A stretch of DNA of 32,780 nucleotides from Candidatus Thiodiazotropha sp. (ex Epidulcina cf. delphinae) (lineage in GTDB: Bacteria; Pseudomonadota; Gammaproteobacteria; Chromatiales; Chromatiaceae): contig JAHXHS010000054.1 of the NCBI GenBank assembly GCA_025656455.1, positions 1 to 32,780 on the forward strand. The letters are read 5' to 3'. Position 1 is the first letter of the stretch, and each line of letters starts with the position of its first letter. A model generated the notes under the pieces. That model did no database searches and was not told the origin of the DNA. It saw nothing but the letters and a program-made list of their open reading frames with translations. Shown one piece after another: positions 8,370 through 16,913 of this stretch. Both the position numbers and the translations under genes were made by a program.

Positions 8370-8508
8370 TAGCGCCCGTCCAGAAACAAGACAATTTCTC
8401 TCGCAAAGACGCAAAGACCGCCAAGGAAAAACACATACGACAAAAAAACAATACCTTATAGCTTAGCGATCTTGGCGTCTTTGCGAGAGTTTTTCTTTCC
8501 GGACACTA
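8370..8508. repeat. Family A-type element with a different core (CTCTCGCAAAGACGC arms)
   Basis: A 139-bp element starts TAGCGCCCGTCCAGAAAC (8370-8387, two differences from the family A end) and finishes CCGGACACTA (8499-8508). Its internal arms are CTCTCGCAAAGACG on the left and, inverted, GGCGTCTTTGCGAGAG on the right. The core shares nothing with the CATTCCGG core of the other family A copies, so the ends are conserved while the cargo differs. With the neighbouring fragment it fills most of the gap between the GBBH-like gene and tmcA (8198-8520). Confidence 0.65.
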
Positions 8509-8520
8509 CACTGCAACATA

Positions 8521-10665
8521 TTAGGTTGCCGGGTTAATCGATGCGGCTAGCTGCCGGACTTCATCGCTGCCATAGCGCATCACCGTTTCGCCGATGATGT
8601 GGCGGAGCCGCGCCTCTACCTCCCTCCGGCCACTGAGGCCGATGCTGGATGCGCAGGTTTGCCAGGCCTGTTTCTGCAGCACACGCTTGATCAGTAATGC
8701 CGCATCTGTTTCGGCAACCCATCCTTCAGCCAGTGCGGAGAGGGCCATGATCTCAATCGCCGGCAGGGTGAGATCATAGCCGCGCCGTGCAAAGGCGAAA
8801 GCGACCAGGTCGAGCCAGTCCTGTTCATCCAATGAGGTGGGCGATTGGTGGTCGATGCCATCCAGCAGCCGATACGCCAGCCTGGCGGGGAGTTGTCGCA
8901 TTGGATCGCCTAACAGGGCGGGCAGTTGCTTGGCGAAACGCGATCCGGCCTGGCGGGCCATCTGCTCTCCGGATCGGCTCAGCGGCCGGATGCAGATCAC
9001 CGATGGGTGGCTGCTGCCAGCACCTGCACGCAATCCGAGCCGCACCGCTTGCAGGCCGTTGTTTCGCCAGAATTTGATCAGCTCAGGGGTTGCGCCGAAA
9101 CTGGCCCCAAGATAATCGAACCCCTGGTCAATGGCGTGCTGCCTGACCCCTTCCAGCAAGCGGCTGCCGAGCCCTCTGCCTTGCGCCGCCGGATGGACGG
9201 CGATGCGCATCACCCGCATTCCCTTCAGGGTTGCGGCCGCTTGCAGGCCCAGATGTGCAGCGAGTGACTGCGCCAGCAGGTGGCCGCGGGGCCGCCGCCG
9301 GCCGGCCCAGATCCGCTCTGCCGTGTGTGGCGAAAACGCCCCTTCCTCGGCCAGCAAGGCCACCGCGACCACGGCCTCGCCATAACGCAAAAGGGCGATC
9401 CGCAGATTGGGGCCGTCCAGCAGGTGACGCAGATCCAGCGGTGTGGTTCGGTAGTGGGCCAGCACCAGCAGGCCGAACAGCTGGTTGAGGTCACGCTCCT
9501 GTTCAAGCAGCTGCTGTTGGCTGGGGAACGCCAACCTTGTCTCCTGGGGGTGGGCATCCGCTACCATGGCATCCTCGGCTGGTGAGGCGTCAAGGGCCAG
9601 AAGCTTGAAAATCAATCGCTCCAGTGGATCGTCCGCCGCCCAGCGGATCGGCTCTTTAAGGGTGATTTCACGCCACTGGGGCATCTGGCGGTCGAGATGC
9701 TTCTTGAAGCGATGGTTGAATCCCAGGCCGGTGCCTTCGTAGCCATGCACCGTGGTGGCGAAGGCGATTCGCGGATAACGGTTGAGCAGTCCCTCAAGCA
9801 GCGGTGTCGGAATGGCGGCCGCCTCATCCACCAGCAGCAGGTCGGCCTTTGGTGAATCGCTCAATAGATGGTCCGGTGCGCTGTAGCGCAGGGTTGCCCC
9901 ATCCCTGCGAAGCGTCAGACGAGATATGTTTGCCCCAGGCAGACAGTTGGCCGCTTGCTGGAAAAGCGTCGAAACAGCCCCCTGTCTCGGCCCGGTCACC
10001 AGGATATGCTTGTAGCCGTCGCTGATCAGTTGCGCGGCGGCTATACCCAGTGCCGAGGATTTGCCCCGTCCACGATCGGAGGTGAGCACCAGCGGTCTTT
10101 TCCGGTGCCCCTTCACGACATGGACGATGGCTTCAACGGCCTTGGCTTGGTCGTGTGTGCGGCAACTGGGATGGTGAAACTGTGGTGGTGAGAGCGTTGG
10201 TGTCGGGGGCAGCGAGGGTGTGTCACCCGCTGAGAGGCATATCGCTGCTGGGTCTGTCTGCAGGAGACGCGAGATCCTCTCCAGAAAGCGGTGCTTCAGG
10301 CCGGAGGCTGGGTAACCGGCGGCCAGGATACGCTCAGCCTGGGGATCAGCGAAATCGGCCCACTCCCGCAACGGCGGCGTCAGCAGCAACAGTAGACCGC
10401 CGCCGCGCAAGGAGCCGCTGAGGGCGCCGAAGGCGTTGGGATCGAAACCGGAGTAGGCGTTGTATATCAGCAGGCCGCACTCGCCACCCAACTGCTCCAG
10501 TGCCTGGCTGTTGGTCGATGTCTGGATCCAGTCAGGCCCGTGATCGCCGATCCACAGGCTGTCGGGCTGATTCAAGGATTGCGCCACCCGGACGGCCTGT
10601 TCGGTGCACCAGGCCTCTTTTCCAGACAATACCACCAGTCGCCGATGGCGTGTCCGCTGCGCCAC
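8521..10665 (-). CDS. tmcA: tRNA(Met) cytidine acetyltransferase TmcA
   Basis: TmcA makes N4-acetylcytidine at the wobble base of elongator tRNA-Met, using acetyl-CoA and ATP/GTP. The 714-residue product has the N-terminal TmcA domain (about 1-170) and a RecD-like ATPase domain with Walker A TSDRGRGKSS (near residue 200) and Walker B LLLVDEAAAIP. A GNAT domain with RIAVHPAAQGRGLGSRLL (near 490-510) and a C-terminal tRNA-binding region follow. E. coli TmcA is 671 residues, so this is slightly long. The GTG at 10665 puts LVVLSGKEAWC where E. coli has its first conserved block; the start is not certain and no clear Shine-Dalgarno is seen. It stands alone, divergent from hypF. Confidence 0.96.
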   Translation of the reverse strand: MAQRTRHRRLVVLSGKEAWCTEQAVRVAQSLNQPDSLWIGDHGPDWIQTSTNSQALEQLGGECGLLIYNAYSGFDPNAFGALSGSLRGGGLLLLLTPPLREWADFADPQAERILAAGYPASGLKHRFLERISRLLQTDPAAICLSAGDTPSLPPTPTLSPPQFHHPSCRTHDQAKAVEAIVHVVKGHRKRPLVLTSDRGRGKSSALGIAAAQLISDGYKHILVTGPRQGAVSTLFQQAANCLPGANISRLTLRRDGATLRYSAPDHLLSDSPKADLLLVDEAAAIPTPLLEGLLNRYPRIAFATTVHGYEGTGLGFNHRFKKHLDRQMPQWREITLKEPIRWAADDPLERLIFKLLALDASPAEDAMVADAHPQETRLAFPSQQQLLEQERDLNQLFGLLVLAHYRTTPLDLRHLLDGPNLRIALLRYGEAVVAVALLAEEGAFSPHTAERIWAGRRRPRGHLLAQSLAAHLGLQAAATLKGMRVMRIAVHPAAQGRGLGSRLLEGVRQHAIDQGFDYLGASFGATPELIKFWRNNGLQAVRLGLRAGAGSSHPSVICIRPLSRSGEQMARQAGSRFAKQLPALLGDPMRQLPARLAYRLLDGIDHQSPTSLDEQDWLDLVAFAFARRGYDLTLPAIEIMALSALAEGWVAETDAALLIKRVLQKQAWQTCASSIGLSGRREVEARLRHIIGETVMRYGSDEVRQLAASINPAT

Positions 10666-10914
10666 AAGCTGGAGTTGAAAAGCATATTCTAGAATTGAAT
10701 TATTATTGATAATTAAGTAGTTAAGTGTTTTAGTTAAAGACGATATATGGATAGTGCACGATGATCACTGGATTATAGGGTAGCCCACGCCGATCGTCAT
10801 CACGAGCCCCTATAGCACCCAGCTTTTTGCTACGCTGTCGGCATCGATCCAGGCAAAGGGTCTGGGTTACTACACAATTTCAAAATTCATCAATCAGACG
10901 GAGCGTGGTGTGAA
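10666..10914. promoter_or_regulatory. Divergent intergenic region between tmcA and hypF
   Basis: This 249-bp gap should hold promoters for both directions. Positions 10680-10750 are strikingly AT-rich compared with the flanks, with several TAATTA/TTAAGT stretches that could serve as -10-like boxes, but no clear -35/-10 pair or operator can be assigned by eye. Confidence 0.35.
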
Positions 10915-13266
10915 GTGATGACCGGCATCGAGGTAGCTGAACAGATCCGTGTGCAGGGCCTGGTGCAAGGGGTAGGGTTTCGTCCCCTGGTTTGGCGCCT
11001 GGCCAGGGAGCTGGGCCTGCGCGGTGCGGTCTGGAACGATGGCCAGGGGGTGGAGATCCATGTCTGTGGCGAAAGCGCGCAGATCGATCGCTTCTGTGAA
11101 CGCCTGCTTGCTGAACCGCCGCCGTTGGCGAAAATCGATAACCTGCATCGCCAGCCAACGGCGCGTTTATCCGAAAAGGGCGAGTTCGTCATCAACGACA
11201 GCCGCGCAGGCGAGGTGCGGACCGGGATAGTGCCGGACGCGGCAACCTGTGAGGCCTGTCTCCGGGATATTCGTGATCCGGCAAACCGGCGCTACCGCTA
11301 CCCTTTCACCAACTGTACCCACTGTGGGCCAAGATTGACCCTTGTCGAGGGGATCCCTTACGACCGGGCCAACACCAGCATGCGCCATTTTCCCCTTTGC
11401 GACGATTGTGAGGCGGAATACCGGGATCCGGCCGATCGGCGCTTTCATGCTCAACCCAATGCCTGTCCTGTCTGCGGGCCGAGGATCTGGCTCTGCGATG
11501 CCGAGGGGAAGCCGGTCGCCCTGTCGGTGGCTGGTGAAGATGCGGTGCATGAGGCAAGTAGGCGTCTGTCCGAGGGGGCGATTGTCGCGATCAAAGGGAT
11601 TGGCGGCTTTCATCTGGCCTGCGATGCAAGCAACGAGGCGGCGGTCGCCCGGTTGCGGGAGCGCAAGGGGAGATATCACAAACCCTTTGCCTTGATGGCG
11701 CGGGATTGCAGCGTCATTAGGCGCTTCTGCGAGGTGAGTCAGGCGGAGGCGGAACTGTTGATGAATCCGGCGGCGCCGATTGTTCTGTTACCCCGCAGCG
11801 AAAAGATGAGGCTTCCCGGGAATGTCGCCCCGCAACAGGCCTCCCTTGGATTTATGCTGCCTTATTCACCGCTCCACCATCTGCTGTTGGCAGATTGGGA
11901 TAGACCCCTGGTGATGACCAGCGGCAACCGTATCGAGGAGCCCCAGTGTATCGACAACCAGGAGGCGGCGGAACGTCTGCGGCCACTGGCCGATCTGTTT
12001 CTCCTGCACGATAGAGCGATTACCAATCGGGTCGACGATTCCGTGGTGCGGATGATGGGCGGGTCTTCGAGGATCTTGAGACGCGCGCGAGGCTATGCGC
12101 CCCGCCCACTGCAACTGCCTGAAGGATTTGAACAGGCAGCCCCATTGCTCGCCATGGGCGGTGAACTGAAGAATACCTTCTGTCTGGTGCGACAGGGGCA
12201 GGCCATTCTCTCTCAACATATCGGTGACCTGGAAAACCTGATCGCTTATCAGGACTATCTGAGGAACCTCGACCTCTATGCCGGCCTGTTTGAGCATCGG
12301 CCGGCCGGGCTGGTTGCGGATCTGCATCCCAATTACCGCTCCACCCAACATGCCAAGGCGATGGCGGCTGAACGGGATTTGCCGCTGTTGCTGGTGCAAC
12401 ACCACCATGCGCATATCGCCAGTGTCCTGGCCGACAGCGGCTGGCCGTTACAGGGTGGAAAGGTGCTGGGGATTGCCCTGGACGGCTCAGGTTACGGCGA
12501 CGACGGCACGGTTTGGGGCGGGGAGTTCCTGCTGGCGGATTACCGGGAGTATCGACGGCTGGGAAAGCTGCAACCTGTCCCTCTGCCGGGCGGCGCTCAG
12601 GCGATCTTGCAACCATGGCGAAACGCCTTCAGTCAGTTACATCATCACCTGGGCTGGGAGCATGTCATGCGCCAGTGGGGTGACTTGGAACCGATTGCCT
12701 GGCTGGATCGCCAGCCTCTCAAGGTGCTAGCCGGGATGATCGAGGCGGGCGTCAATTCCCCCTTGAGCAGCTCCTGCGGGCGTCTGTTTGACGCGGTGGC
12801 GGCGATTCTGGCTATCTGTCGTGAGTCGATCAGCTACGAGGGACAGGCAGCCATCGAGCTGGAAACAGCGGCCCGGCGCAGTCAATGTTCCGCCGACGCT
12901 GCCTATACCGTGCAAACCACCGTGGATGAGGGCGTTTATCGATTGGATAGCGCAACCCTCTGGCCTGAACTCCTCGATGACCTCCGGGCAGGCCTTGACC
13001 GGCAACGGATAGCCTGGCGTTTTCACCTTGGCCTGGCAACCGGTGTGACTGAAATGGCGACTGAACTGGCCCAGTCCAACGGCGTGGACACGCTGGCGCT
13101 TTCGGGAGGCGTTTTTCAGAACAAGACGCTGTTTGAACTCGTAACAAATCAACTCCTACGTAAAGGTTATTCTGTATTATCGCATCGAAACGTCCCCTCC
13201 AATGACGGAGGACTTGCGTTGGGGCAGGCTGCCATTGGCGCAGCAAGAAGTATCACAAAGGACTAA
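10915..13266 (+). CDS. hypF: Carbamoyltransferase HypF ([NiFe]-hydrogenase maturation)
   Basis: HypF turns carbamoyl phosphate into a thiocarbamate on HypE, the source of the cyanide ligands of [NiFe]-hydrogenases. The 783-residue protein has an acylphosphatase domain (about 10-95; LVQGVGFRP with Arg23). Two zinc fingers follow (Cys112/115/134/137 and Cys162/165/184/187), then a YrdC-like domain (KGIGGFHLACDA...) and a C-terminal Kae1-like domain (HHHAHIASV; ALSGGVFQN). The start is GTG 10915 or ATG 10918 one codon later. No other hyp or hydrogenase gene is visible here, so its partners must lie elsewhere. amrS follows after 36 bases, which suggests co-transcription. Confidence 0.97.
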   Translation: MMTGIEVAEQIRVQGLVQGVGFRPLVWRLARELGLRGAVWNDGQGVEIHVCGESAQIDRFCERLLAEPPPLAKIDNLHRQPTARLSEKGEFVINDSRAGEVRTGIVPDAATCEACLRDIRDPANRRYRYPFTNCTHCGPRLTLVEGIPYDRANTSMRHFPLCDDCEAEYRDPADRRFHAQPNACPVCGPRIWLCDAEGKPVALSVAGEDAVHEASRRLSEGAIVAIKGIGGFHLACDASNEAAVARLRERKGRYHKPFALMARDCSVIRRFCEVSQAEAELLMNPAAPIVLLPRSEKMRLPGNVAPQQASLGFMLPYSPLHHLLLADWDRPLVMTSGNRIEEPQCIDNQEAAERLRPLADLFLLHDRAITNRVDDSVVRMMGGSSRILRRARGYAPRPLQLPEGFEQAAPLLAMGGELKNTFCLVRQGQAILSQHIGDLENLIAYQDYLRNLDLYAGLFEHRPAGLVADLHPNYRSTQHAKAMAAERDLPLLLVQHHHAHIASVLADSGWPLQGGKVLGIALDGSGYGDDGTVWGGEFLLADYREYRRLGKLQPVPLPGGAQAILQPWRNAFSQLHHHLGWEHVMRQWGDLEPIAWLDRQPLKVLAGMIEAGVNSPLSSSCGRLFDAVAAILAICRESISYEGQAAIELETAARRSQCSADAAYTVQTTVDEGVYRLDSATLWPELLDDLRAGLDRQRIAWRFHLGLATGVTEMATELAQSNGVDTLALSGGVFQNKTLFELVTNQLLRKGYSVLSHRNVPSNDGGLALGQAAIGAARSITKD

Positions 13267-13302
13267 ATTTAAAGCAGGAGGTCCTTATCAATTGAGGTCC
13301 CT

Positions 13303-14373
13303 ATGGATATCCATTTTCCGACCCGGTATTGGCATAAGATTTCAGATGACAGGGTCCAGTGCGACCTCTGTCCTCGCTTTTGTCGCATCAAGGAAGGCAA
13401 ACAAGGCTTCTGTTATGTGCGTGAAAACCATCAGGGCGCGGTGGTATTGAATACCTATGGCAGATCGAGCGGTTTCTGTATCGACCCCATCGAGAAGAAG
13501 CCGCTGAACCATTTTTTGCCCGGAACGCCGGTCTTTTCGTTCGGCACCGCCGGCTGTAATCTGGCGTGCAAGTTCTGCCAGAACTGGGATATCAGCAAGT
13601 CCCGGGAGATGGACACCTTGGCCGACGAGGCCTCCCCGGAAGCCATTGCCGAGGCGGCGCAACGCCTGGGGTGCCGGAGTGTCGCATACACCTACAACGA
13701 TCCGGTGATTTTCCATGAATATGCGATAGACGTGGCCAAGGCCTGCGCCGCGCGGGATGTTAAGTCGGTAGCGGTAACGGCCGGCTATGTCTGCGCGGAA
13801 CCGCGAGAAGAGTTCTACCGCTATATGGATGCGGCGAATGTGGACCTGAAGTCGTTCAACGAAGATTTTTATCACAAGCTGACAGGGGCCCATCTGGAAC
13901 CGGTGCTCGATACCCTGAAATACCTCAAGCATGAGACCTCGGTCTGGATCGAGATCACGACCTTGTTGATTCCGGGCGAGAACGATTCGGATCAGGAGAT
14001 TGACGCCCTGTGCCGATGGGTGATGGATCATCTGGGTCCCGATGTGCCGCTGCACTTCACCGCCTTCCATCCCGACTGGAAGATGCGCGACCATCCGCCC
14101 ACCCCCCATGCAACGCTGAGCCGGGCGCGGAGGATAGCCGTCGGCCACGGCATTCACTACGCCTACATCGGCAACGTGCACGATGCCGACGAGTCGAGCA
14201 CCTGGTGTCACCAATGCGGTCAGCGCTTGATTCAAAGGGATTGGTATCAACTGGGCGAATGGCATCTTACCGACGAGGGGTGTTGCGAGTATTGCGGCGC
14301 CAAGGCGGCCGGTGTGTTTGAGGCCAAGCCGGGGGGGTGGGGGAGTCGGCGGCAGGCGGTTAGAATGAAGTGA
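13303..14373 (+). CDS. amrS: AmmeMemoRadiSam system radical SAM enzyme AmrS
   Basis: This is the radical SAM member of the widespread but functionally unresolved AmmeMemoRadiSam set (AMMECR1-, MEMO- and radical SAM-type proteins). The 356-residue protein has an N-terminal Cys cluster (Cys20, 23, 27, 37), the [4Fe-4S] motif CNLACKFC (Cys85, 89, 92) and the family-typical GTAGCNLACKFCQNWD block. Two more Cys pairs follow near the C-terminus (CHQCG and CEYCG, then GVFEAK). GAGG about ten bases upstream supports ATG 13303. The TGA stop is inside an inverted repeat, so the last residues may be repeat-defined. An AMMECR1 (amrA) gene is not seen in the window. Confidence 0.92.
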   Translation: MDIHFPTRYWHKISDDRVQCDLCPRFCRIKEGKQGFCYVRENHQGAVVLNTYGRSSGFCIDPIEKKPLNHFLPGTPVFSFGTAGCNLACKFCQNWDISKSREMDTLADEASPEAIAEAAQRLGCRSVAYTYNDPVIFHEYAIDVAKACAARDVKSVAVTAGYVCAEPREEFYRYMDAANVDLKSFNEDFYHKLTGAHLEPVLDTLKYLKHETSVWIEITTLLIPGENDSDQEIDALCRWVMDHLGPDVPLHFTAFHPDWKMRDHPPTPHATLSRARRIAVGHGIHYAYIGNVHDADESSTWCHQCGQRLIQRDWYQLGEWHLTDEGCCEYCGAKAAGVFEAKPGGWGSRRQAVRMK

Positions 14374-14479
14374 ATTATGAATTTTGAATTATGAATTTCA
14401 GTGTTTGCTTCGCTCACGTGTTTTTTTGATAAAAAAGCCGTGCGCGTAGCGCACACATCAATTCAAAATTCATAATTCA
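14371..14479. repeat. AT-rich inverted-repeat element between amrS and amrB
   Basis: Twenty-base perfect arms (14371-14390 and 14460-14479, based on AATTCATAATTCA) enclose a GC-rich hairpin GTGCGC-GTA-GCGCAC at about 14440-14454. A third related segment (AATTCAAAATT) follows the right arm. The left arm contains the amrS stop codon. The element fills the gap before the amrB ribosome-binding site and could act as an RNA hairpin within the operon. Confidence 0.75.
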
Positions 14480-14510
14480 CAATTCAAAATTAATCCTCAA
14501 GGAGGATTAC

Positions 14511-15311
14511 ATGGCAACGATCAGAAAACCTGCGGTTTCCGATCTCTTCTATCCGGCGGACCCGGATCGCCTGCGAGGGATGGTGTCTGGCTATCTTGAC
14601 TCAGTGGCGCCTGAGGGGGTTCCGCCTAAAGCATTGATCGCGCCCCATGCGGGCTATATCTACTCCGGCCCTATCGCCGCCAGCGTCTATGCACGGCTGG
14701 TGTCCACCCGTCATCAAATCGATCGGGTCGTGCTGCTGGGTCCCTCCCACCGGGTGCCGTTCTACGGGCTTGCCGTCAGTGAGGCGGACTGTTTTCGAAC
14801 CCCGTTGGGCGATATTCCGCTCGATCGCCAGGCAGTGCAGGCCCTGGAGGATCTACCCCAGGTGATTCATCTTGAGGCGGCTCATGTGAATGAGCACTCG
14901 CTGGAAGTGCAGTTGCCGTTCCTGCAACTGGTGTTGAGTGAATTTGAACTGATCCCGCTGGTGGTGGGGGATGCAACCGGCGAGGAGGTCGCTGAAGTGC
15001 TGGCGCGTGTCTGGGGTGGCGCGGAGACCCTCATCGTGATCAGTTCCGATCTCAGCCACTATCACGACTACCTGACGGCGCAGCGCATGGATCAGGCGAC
15101 CAGCGAGGCGATTATCACGCTTCATGCGGAGGCGTTGGGATTTGACGATGCCTGTGGGCGGATTCCGGTTCAGGGATTGTTGCTGGAGGCGAAGCGGTTG
15201 GGTCTGCAGGGTGAACTGGTCGACTTGAGAAACTCCGGAGACACCGCGGGCAGCAAGGATCAGGTGGTCGGGTATGGCGCCTATGCCTTTTGCGAGCCCG
15301 TAGCTGCGTGA
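14511..15311 (+). CDS. amrB: AmmeMemoRadiSam system protein B (MEMO1 family)
   Basis: This is a homologue of human MEMO1 and of extradiol dioxygenase-fold proteins; the reaction in bacteria is unknown. The 266-residue protein has HAGYIYSG (His46), LLGPSHRV (His80), VNEHSLEVQLPFLQ, ISSDLSHYHDY, and a Cys at residue 261, which correspond to the MEMO1 metal-site pattern of two His and one C-terminal Cys. A strong Shine-Dalgarno (AAGGAGG) precedes ATG 14511. The stop overlaps a downstream GTG (GTGA), coupling it to the primase-like gene. Its neighbour amrS supports the assignment. Confidence 0.93.
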   Translation: MATIRKPAVSDLFYPADPDRLRGMVSGYLDSVAPEGVPPKALIAPHAGYIYSGPIAASVYARLVSTRHQIDRVVLLGPSHRVPFYGLAVSEADCFRTPLGDIPLDRQAVQALEDLPQVIHLEAAHVNEHSLEVQLPFLQLVLSEFELIPLVVGDATGEEVAEVLARVWGGAETLIVISSDLSHYHDYLTAQRMDQATSEAIITLHAEALGFDDACGRIPVQGLLLEAKRLGLQGELVDLRNSGDTAGSKDQVVGYGAYAFCEPVAA

Positions 15312-16003
15312 CAGGCCGATACAATCGGGATCCCTGTCTATCCCACGTCGCCCGCTGGATCGCCTGTCAGGGCAGCCGGCTCTGCCCGGTCAGGGAGCAG
15401 GCTGAGCGCTTCCTGGCGTGGCTGGATCCGCACGCGGAATATTTCTCGTTTCGCACCTTTTCCGACACCGGCTATACACGCGCAGCTTCTCACGATCCGC
15501 TGGAGAGGGCGATCCATGGCAGCCTTGCGGCCTGCTGGCATGAACTGGTACAGCTCAACCGCCAGGGTGCGGTGATTACCGTCACCATCAACCACACCGA
15601 TGGCGTGGGCAGGGATGTTTCCCACATCCACCGGGTGCGGGCGCTGTTTCTGGATGACGATTTGGGTGGGGATCCCGAACGCTTTCCCCTGCAGCCGCAT
15701 ATTCAGGTCGAGACTTCAGCGGCCCATTATCACTACTATTGGCTTGTCGAGGATATGCCATTGCAGGCTTTCCGGTCCTGGCAGCGACGATTGGCCGACC
15801 GCTATGGTGGGGACACAAGAGTACAGGCATTGAATCAGTCCATGCAGTTGCCCGGTTTCTGGCGTAGGAAGCGGGTGGTGCAGCCCTGCTTTCCACGGCT
15901 GTTGAAAACCCGTGGAGAGGCGCCCTATGGTCAGAGCGAAGTAGCAAGACTCATTGGCCCGTTCAGGCGTGATAGCGCTGGTTCGCGCGCTTTTGCCGGC
16001 TGA
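15308..16003 (+). CDS. RepB-like archaeo-eukaryotic-type primase domain protein
   Basis: The 231-residue protein resembles the RepB/RepB-like primase domain found in plasmid replication proteins and phage-like elements. Seen here are an N-terminal helix region (RFLAWLDP...FRTFSD), TINHTDGVGRD, an acidic metal-binding triplet in RALFLDDDLGG (Asp116-118), and the second catalytic region VETSAAHYHYYWLVED (His140/His142). These are followed by LPGFWRRK. No helicase or zinc-binding domain follows, so it is a stand-alone primase core. The GTG at 15308 overlaps the amrB stop by four bases and gives a start close to the family; a GTG or ATG farther upstream would lie in amrB. It is convergent with the channel gene. 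Function is not known; replication, repair or defence are all possible. Confidence 0.75.
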   Translation: MTGRYNRDPCLSHVARWIACQGSRLCPVREQAERFLAWLDPHAEYFSFRTFSDTGYTRAASHDPLERAIHGSLAACWHELVQLNRQGAVITVTINHTDGVGRDVSHIHRVRALFLDDDLGGDPERFPLQPHIQVETSAAHYHYYWLVEDMPLQAFRSWQRRLADRYGGDTRVQALNQSMQLPGFWRRKRVVQPCFPRLLKTRGEAPYGQSEVARLIGPFRRDSAGSRAFAG

Positions 16004-16040
16004 CGAATCGGCATTATGGTACGGCAGGGCCACCCCCTGT

Positions 16041-16913
16041 CTATGTACATCGTCCGTCCCCTTCAGGCCGAAGACTATCCTGATGCGTCAACATGGTTTT
16101 CAACTCCCGTATCTCCGCGCGCAAGTCTCTCAGCTCACTCTGCAGATCCGCCTCGATCTGTTCCTGTGTCTGATGCAGGGCTGCTGCCGTCTCCTGGTGC
16201 TCGGCCTCGCTATAGCTCTGCATCGCATTGACGATAATGGCGATGAACAAGTTCAGCATGGTGAAGGTGGCCACCAGGATGAAGGGGATGAAGAAGGCCC
16301 AGGCATAGGGAAACTGCTCCATCACGGGACGTACGATACCCATCGACCAGCTCTCCAGCGTCATGATCTGGAACAACGTATAGAGCGAGCGGCCGATGGT
16401 GCCAAACCATTCCGGATGGGTGTCGATAAACAGGTTGGTGGCAATCACCGCGAAGACGTAATAGAGGATCATCAACACCAGGGCGATGGAGCCCAGTCCG
16501 GGTATGGCCGCCAGCAGGGCGCCCACCACGCGCCGCATGGAGGGCACCATGGTCAGCAGGCGTAGCACGCGCAACACCCGCAGGGCGCGCAGCACCGCAA
16601 AGGAACCGGATGTGGGTATCAAGGCAATGGCAACGACGGCGAAATCGAACAGGCTCCAGGGGTCCCGCCAGAAGGCGAGGCGATGTACGTAGAGGCGGGC
16701 CGCTATTTCGATGACGAATACGGCTAGGATCAGCCGGTCCAGTCTTGTGATGATATCTCCCGCTGCCGCCATTGCCGAGGGGGATGTTTCCAGACCAAGC
16801 AAAACGGCATTGAGCAGTATCAGGCCGATAATGCCGTGCTGCACACCGGGTCGGTCGATGATGTCACGCAGATTATCGCGCAGGGTATGCTGCCCTGATG
16901 TGGAGAGCGTCAT
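16041..16913 (-). CDS. NaChBac-type voltage-gated sodium channel
   Basis: Each subunit has six membrane helices, and four subunits would form a Na+-selective pore in the inner membrane. The 290-residue protein shows S1-S4 with regularly spaced arginines in S4 (Arg109, 112, 115, 118 in AVLRALRVLRVLRLL), the S5-S6 pore region, and the selectivity filter TLESWSM at 185-191, the bacterial Na+-channel signature with Glu187. S6 follows (TMLNLFIAIIVNAM), then a C-terminal coiled coil (about 235-277) typical of tetramerisation. The start overlaps the nhaA stop (ATGA), so the two genes are translationally coupled. Channels of this kind have been linked to motility and pH homeostasis in alkaliphiles; the role here is inferred. 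Confidence 0.94.
   Translation of the reverse strand: MTLSTSGQHTLRDNLRDIIDRPGVQHGIIGLILLNAVLLGLETSPSAMAAAGDIITRLDRLILAVFVIEIAARLYVHRLAFWRDPWSLFDFAVVAIALIPTSGSFAVLRALRVLRVLRLLTMVPSMRRVVGALLAAIPGLGSIALVLMILYYVFAVIATNLFIDTHPEWFGTIGRSLYTLFQIMTLESWSMGIVRPVMEQFPYAWAFFIPFILVATFTMLNLFIAIIVNAMQSYSEAEHQETAAALHQTQEQIEADLQSELRDLRAEIRELKTMLTHQDSLRPEGDGRCT

Noticed and set aside
13303..14373. Pyruvate formate-lyase activating enzyme
   Set aside because: The radical SAM motif is shared, but the N-terminal Cys cluster, C-terminal Cys pairs and adjacency to a MEMO-type gene fit AmrS better.
15954..16565. Plus-strand frame of 203 codons opposite the sodium channel gene
   Set aside because: Its low-complexity His/Gln/Asp-rich product mirrors the channel's coding strand, which has an unambiguous pore signature.
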